Source: Hydrogenophaga sp. (GTDB lineage: Bacteria > Pseudomonadota > Gammaproteobacteria > Burkholderiales > Burkholderiaceae_C). From it: a DNA stretch of 6,922 nt. Every line of letters begins with the position of its first letter. The stretch's first letter is position 1. Position numbers and translations under genes: made by a program. Where the stretch lies: positions 1 to 6,922 of the forward strand of contig JAGXRS010000125.1 in NCBI GenBank assembly GCA_018335615.1, given 5' to 3'. Shown here piece by piece: positions 6,562 through 6,922 of this stretch. The notes beneath the pieces were generated by a model. It made no database searches, was not told the DNA's origin, and saw only the letters and a list, made by a program, of their open reading frames with translations.

Positions 6562-6705
6562 ATGTCCACGCCCCTGCCGCCCACGCTGCGCCCACCGGTG
6601 ACCCCGGCGGGCTGCCCGCGCGTGCGGGCCGCTGCGGCGACGGGTCTGACGGGCCGCCGCCCAGGACATGACCCGGCCCGGCGATCACCCATCCTCCTTC
6701 ACTGA
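6562..6705 (+). CDS. Possible 47-residue leader peptide; may be non-coding
   Basis: The frame opens at an ATG six bases after TATGAT and closes with TGA at 6703-6705. The product would be a Pro-, Ala- and Arg-rich basic peptide (beginning MSTPLPPTLRPPV, ending RRSPILLH) without a recognisable domain, signal peptide or helix. There is no ribosome binding site, so it would be made only from leaderless mRNA. The first 33 codons mostly end in G or C, but the second positions are GC-rich too, so this may only reflect composition. Its last codons run through the left arm of the long inverted repeat at 6675-6727, and its stop falls in the loop; this would fit a regulatory leader peptide. I cannot exclude that it is a chance frame. 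Confidence 0.2.
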   Translation: MSTPLPPTLRPPVTPAGCPRVRAAAATGLTGRRPGHDPARRSPILLH

Positions 6706-6816
6706 GCGCATCCACGATCGCCGGGCCCCTGAACAGAGGGGTTCGTGTCTTGCACGCCCCCTCTGGCGCTGCCGCCCGGGGCCTTTCCGGGTATCAACGG
6801 TTTCAGGAGTGTGCAC
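6675..6816 (+). promoter_or_regulatory. Structured 5' leader with nested and competing hairpins
   Basis: Directly before the gene at 6817 there are three successive inverted repeats. Stem 1 is a perfect 12-bp pairing of 6675-6686 (GGCCCGGCGATC) with 6716-6727 and a 29-base loop. Stem 2 is a perfect 8-bp pairing of 6734-6741 (CAGAGGGG) with 6758-6765 and a 16-base loop. Stem 3 is a 5-bp pairing of 6775-6779 with 6787-6791. Alternatives exist: CCCCT at 6726-6730 can pair with AGGGG at 6737-6741, which would break the end of stem 1 and most of stem 2; GGCCCC at 6724-6729 can pair with GGGGCC at 6778-6783. No T-run follows any stem, so none is a plain intrinsic terminator. The simplest reading is a cis-acting RNA leader controlling the gene at 6817, but a protein-binding site or a transcript end is possible. 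I do not recognise it as a known riboswitch. Confidence 0.45.
6804..6809 (+). promoter_or_regulatory. Ribosome binding site for the gene starting at 6817
   Basis: CAGGAG lies seven bases before the ATG at 6817-6819, good Shine-Dalgarno sequence and spacing. It supports the ATG at 6817 as a true start even though only 35 codons are visible. It lies 12 bases beyond stem 3 of the leader, outside any of the three stems as drawn. Confidence 0.7.
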
Positions 6817-6922
6817 ATGCCATTCGATTTGTCTTCTGCGGGCGTGGCCCCGCCATCCACCCCTTTGCGCGTCGTCACCGAGCTCGACCGCGTTCGCATC
6901 CACCGCTGGTTGCGCACCCAGC
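6817..6922 (+). CDS. Start of a protein, possibly Rnk-type nucleoside diphosphate kinase regulator
   Basis: The gene is cut by the window end, leaving 35 residues. The first 18 (MPFDLSSAGVAPPSTPLR) look like a variable leader; then comes VVTELDRVRIHRWLRTQ. The pattern hydrophobic-x-x-(D/E)LD-x-x-R-(I/L)-x-x-LL resembles the opening of Rnk-type regulators and related GreA/GreB-like C-terminal domain proteins (E. coli Rnk has INDLDAERIDILLEQ near its start). If so, it would be a small cytosolic protein with a transcription-factor-like fold. That rests on one short motif and is tentative. The ribosome binding site at 6804-6809 and codon use support it being a real coding start. It would be transcribed with the structured leader upstream. 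Confidence 0.5.
   Translation, partial: MPFDLSSAGVAPPSTPLRVVTELDRVRIHRWLRTQ

Noticed and set aside
6681..6699. Resemblance to the 3' end of 16S rRNA (GATCACC followed by CCTCCTT)
   Set aside because: The two parts are separated by three extra bases and the sequences around them do not match rRNA; treated as chance similarity.
6236..6715. Minus-strand frame overlapping the end of the LysR gene and the leader
   Set aside because: It is Pro/Arg/Ala-rich with no domain, lies mostly opposite a certain gene, and has the composition of a shadow frame.
6675..6727. Intrinsic terminator of the LysR gene
   Set aside because: The stem is strong, but the 29-base loop is too long and no T-tract follows either this stem or the next ones.

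Overview
The window is GC-rich, densely packed bacterial chromosome. Codons end mostly in G or C. The gene content (Atm1-type exporter, cyanide-insensitive bd oxidase with a DUF2474 partner, LysR regulator) and the hexamers CATAAT and TATGAT placed just before ATG codons suggest a betaproteobacterium of the Burkholderiales, most like a Comamonadaceae member. That placement is inference from style and protein resemblance. I see no mobile element, tRNA, rRNA, CRISPR array or phage gene.

Left part (1-2727): the C-terminal end of a class I glutamine amidotransferase converges on a YciA-type acyl-CoA thioesterase, with four bases between the stops. Back to back with yciA, across a 37-base gap, lies a full-length Atm1/HMT-type ABC exporter. 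Its ATPase domain carries a short Ser/Pro/Gly-rich insertion.

Middle part (2749-5389, minus strand): a compact operon reads cydA(cioA)-cydB(cioB)-DUF2474. Both junctions are ATGA overlaps, so translation is probably coupled. The products form a cyanide-insensitive-type cytochrome bd quinol oxidase in the inner membrane plus a one-helix accessory protein. The cydA start is best placed at a TTG behind a strong GGAGGAG ribosome binding site. This removes 65 residues of spurious upstream reading frame.

Right part (5390-6922): a 206-base divergent intergenic region separates cydA from a LysR-type regulator of the HypT/YjiE-like kind. The arrangement makes the regulator a candidate controller of the oxidase operon. 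Downstream lies a 294-base region that appears non-coding or encodes only a tiny peptide. It holds a 12-bp perfect inverted repeat, an 8-bp one, further smaller stems that would compete with them, and a good ribosome binding site for a gene cut by the window end. Only the first 35 residues of that gene are visible; they weakly resemble the start of Rnk-type nucleoside diphosphate kinase regulators. This leader is the most interesting unexplained structure in the window. Everything else is recognisable housekeeping or respiratory content.
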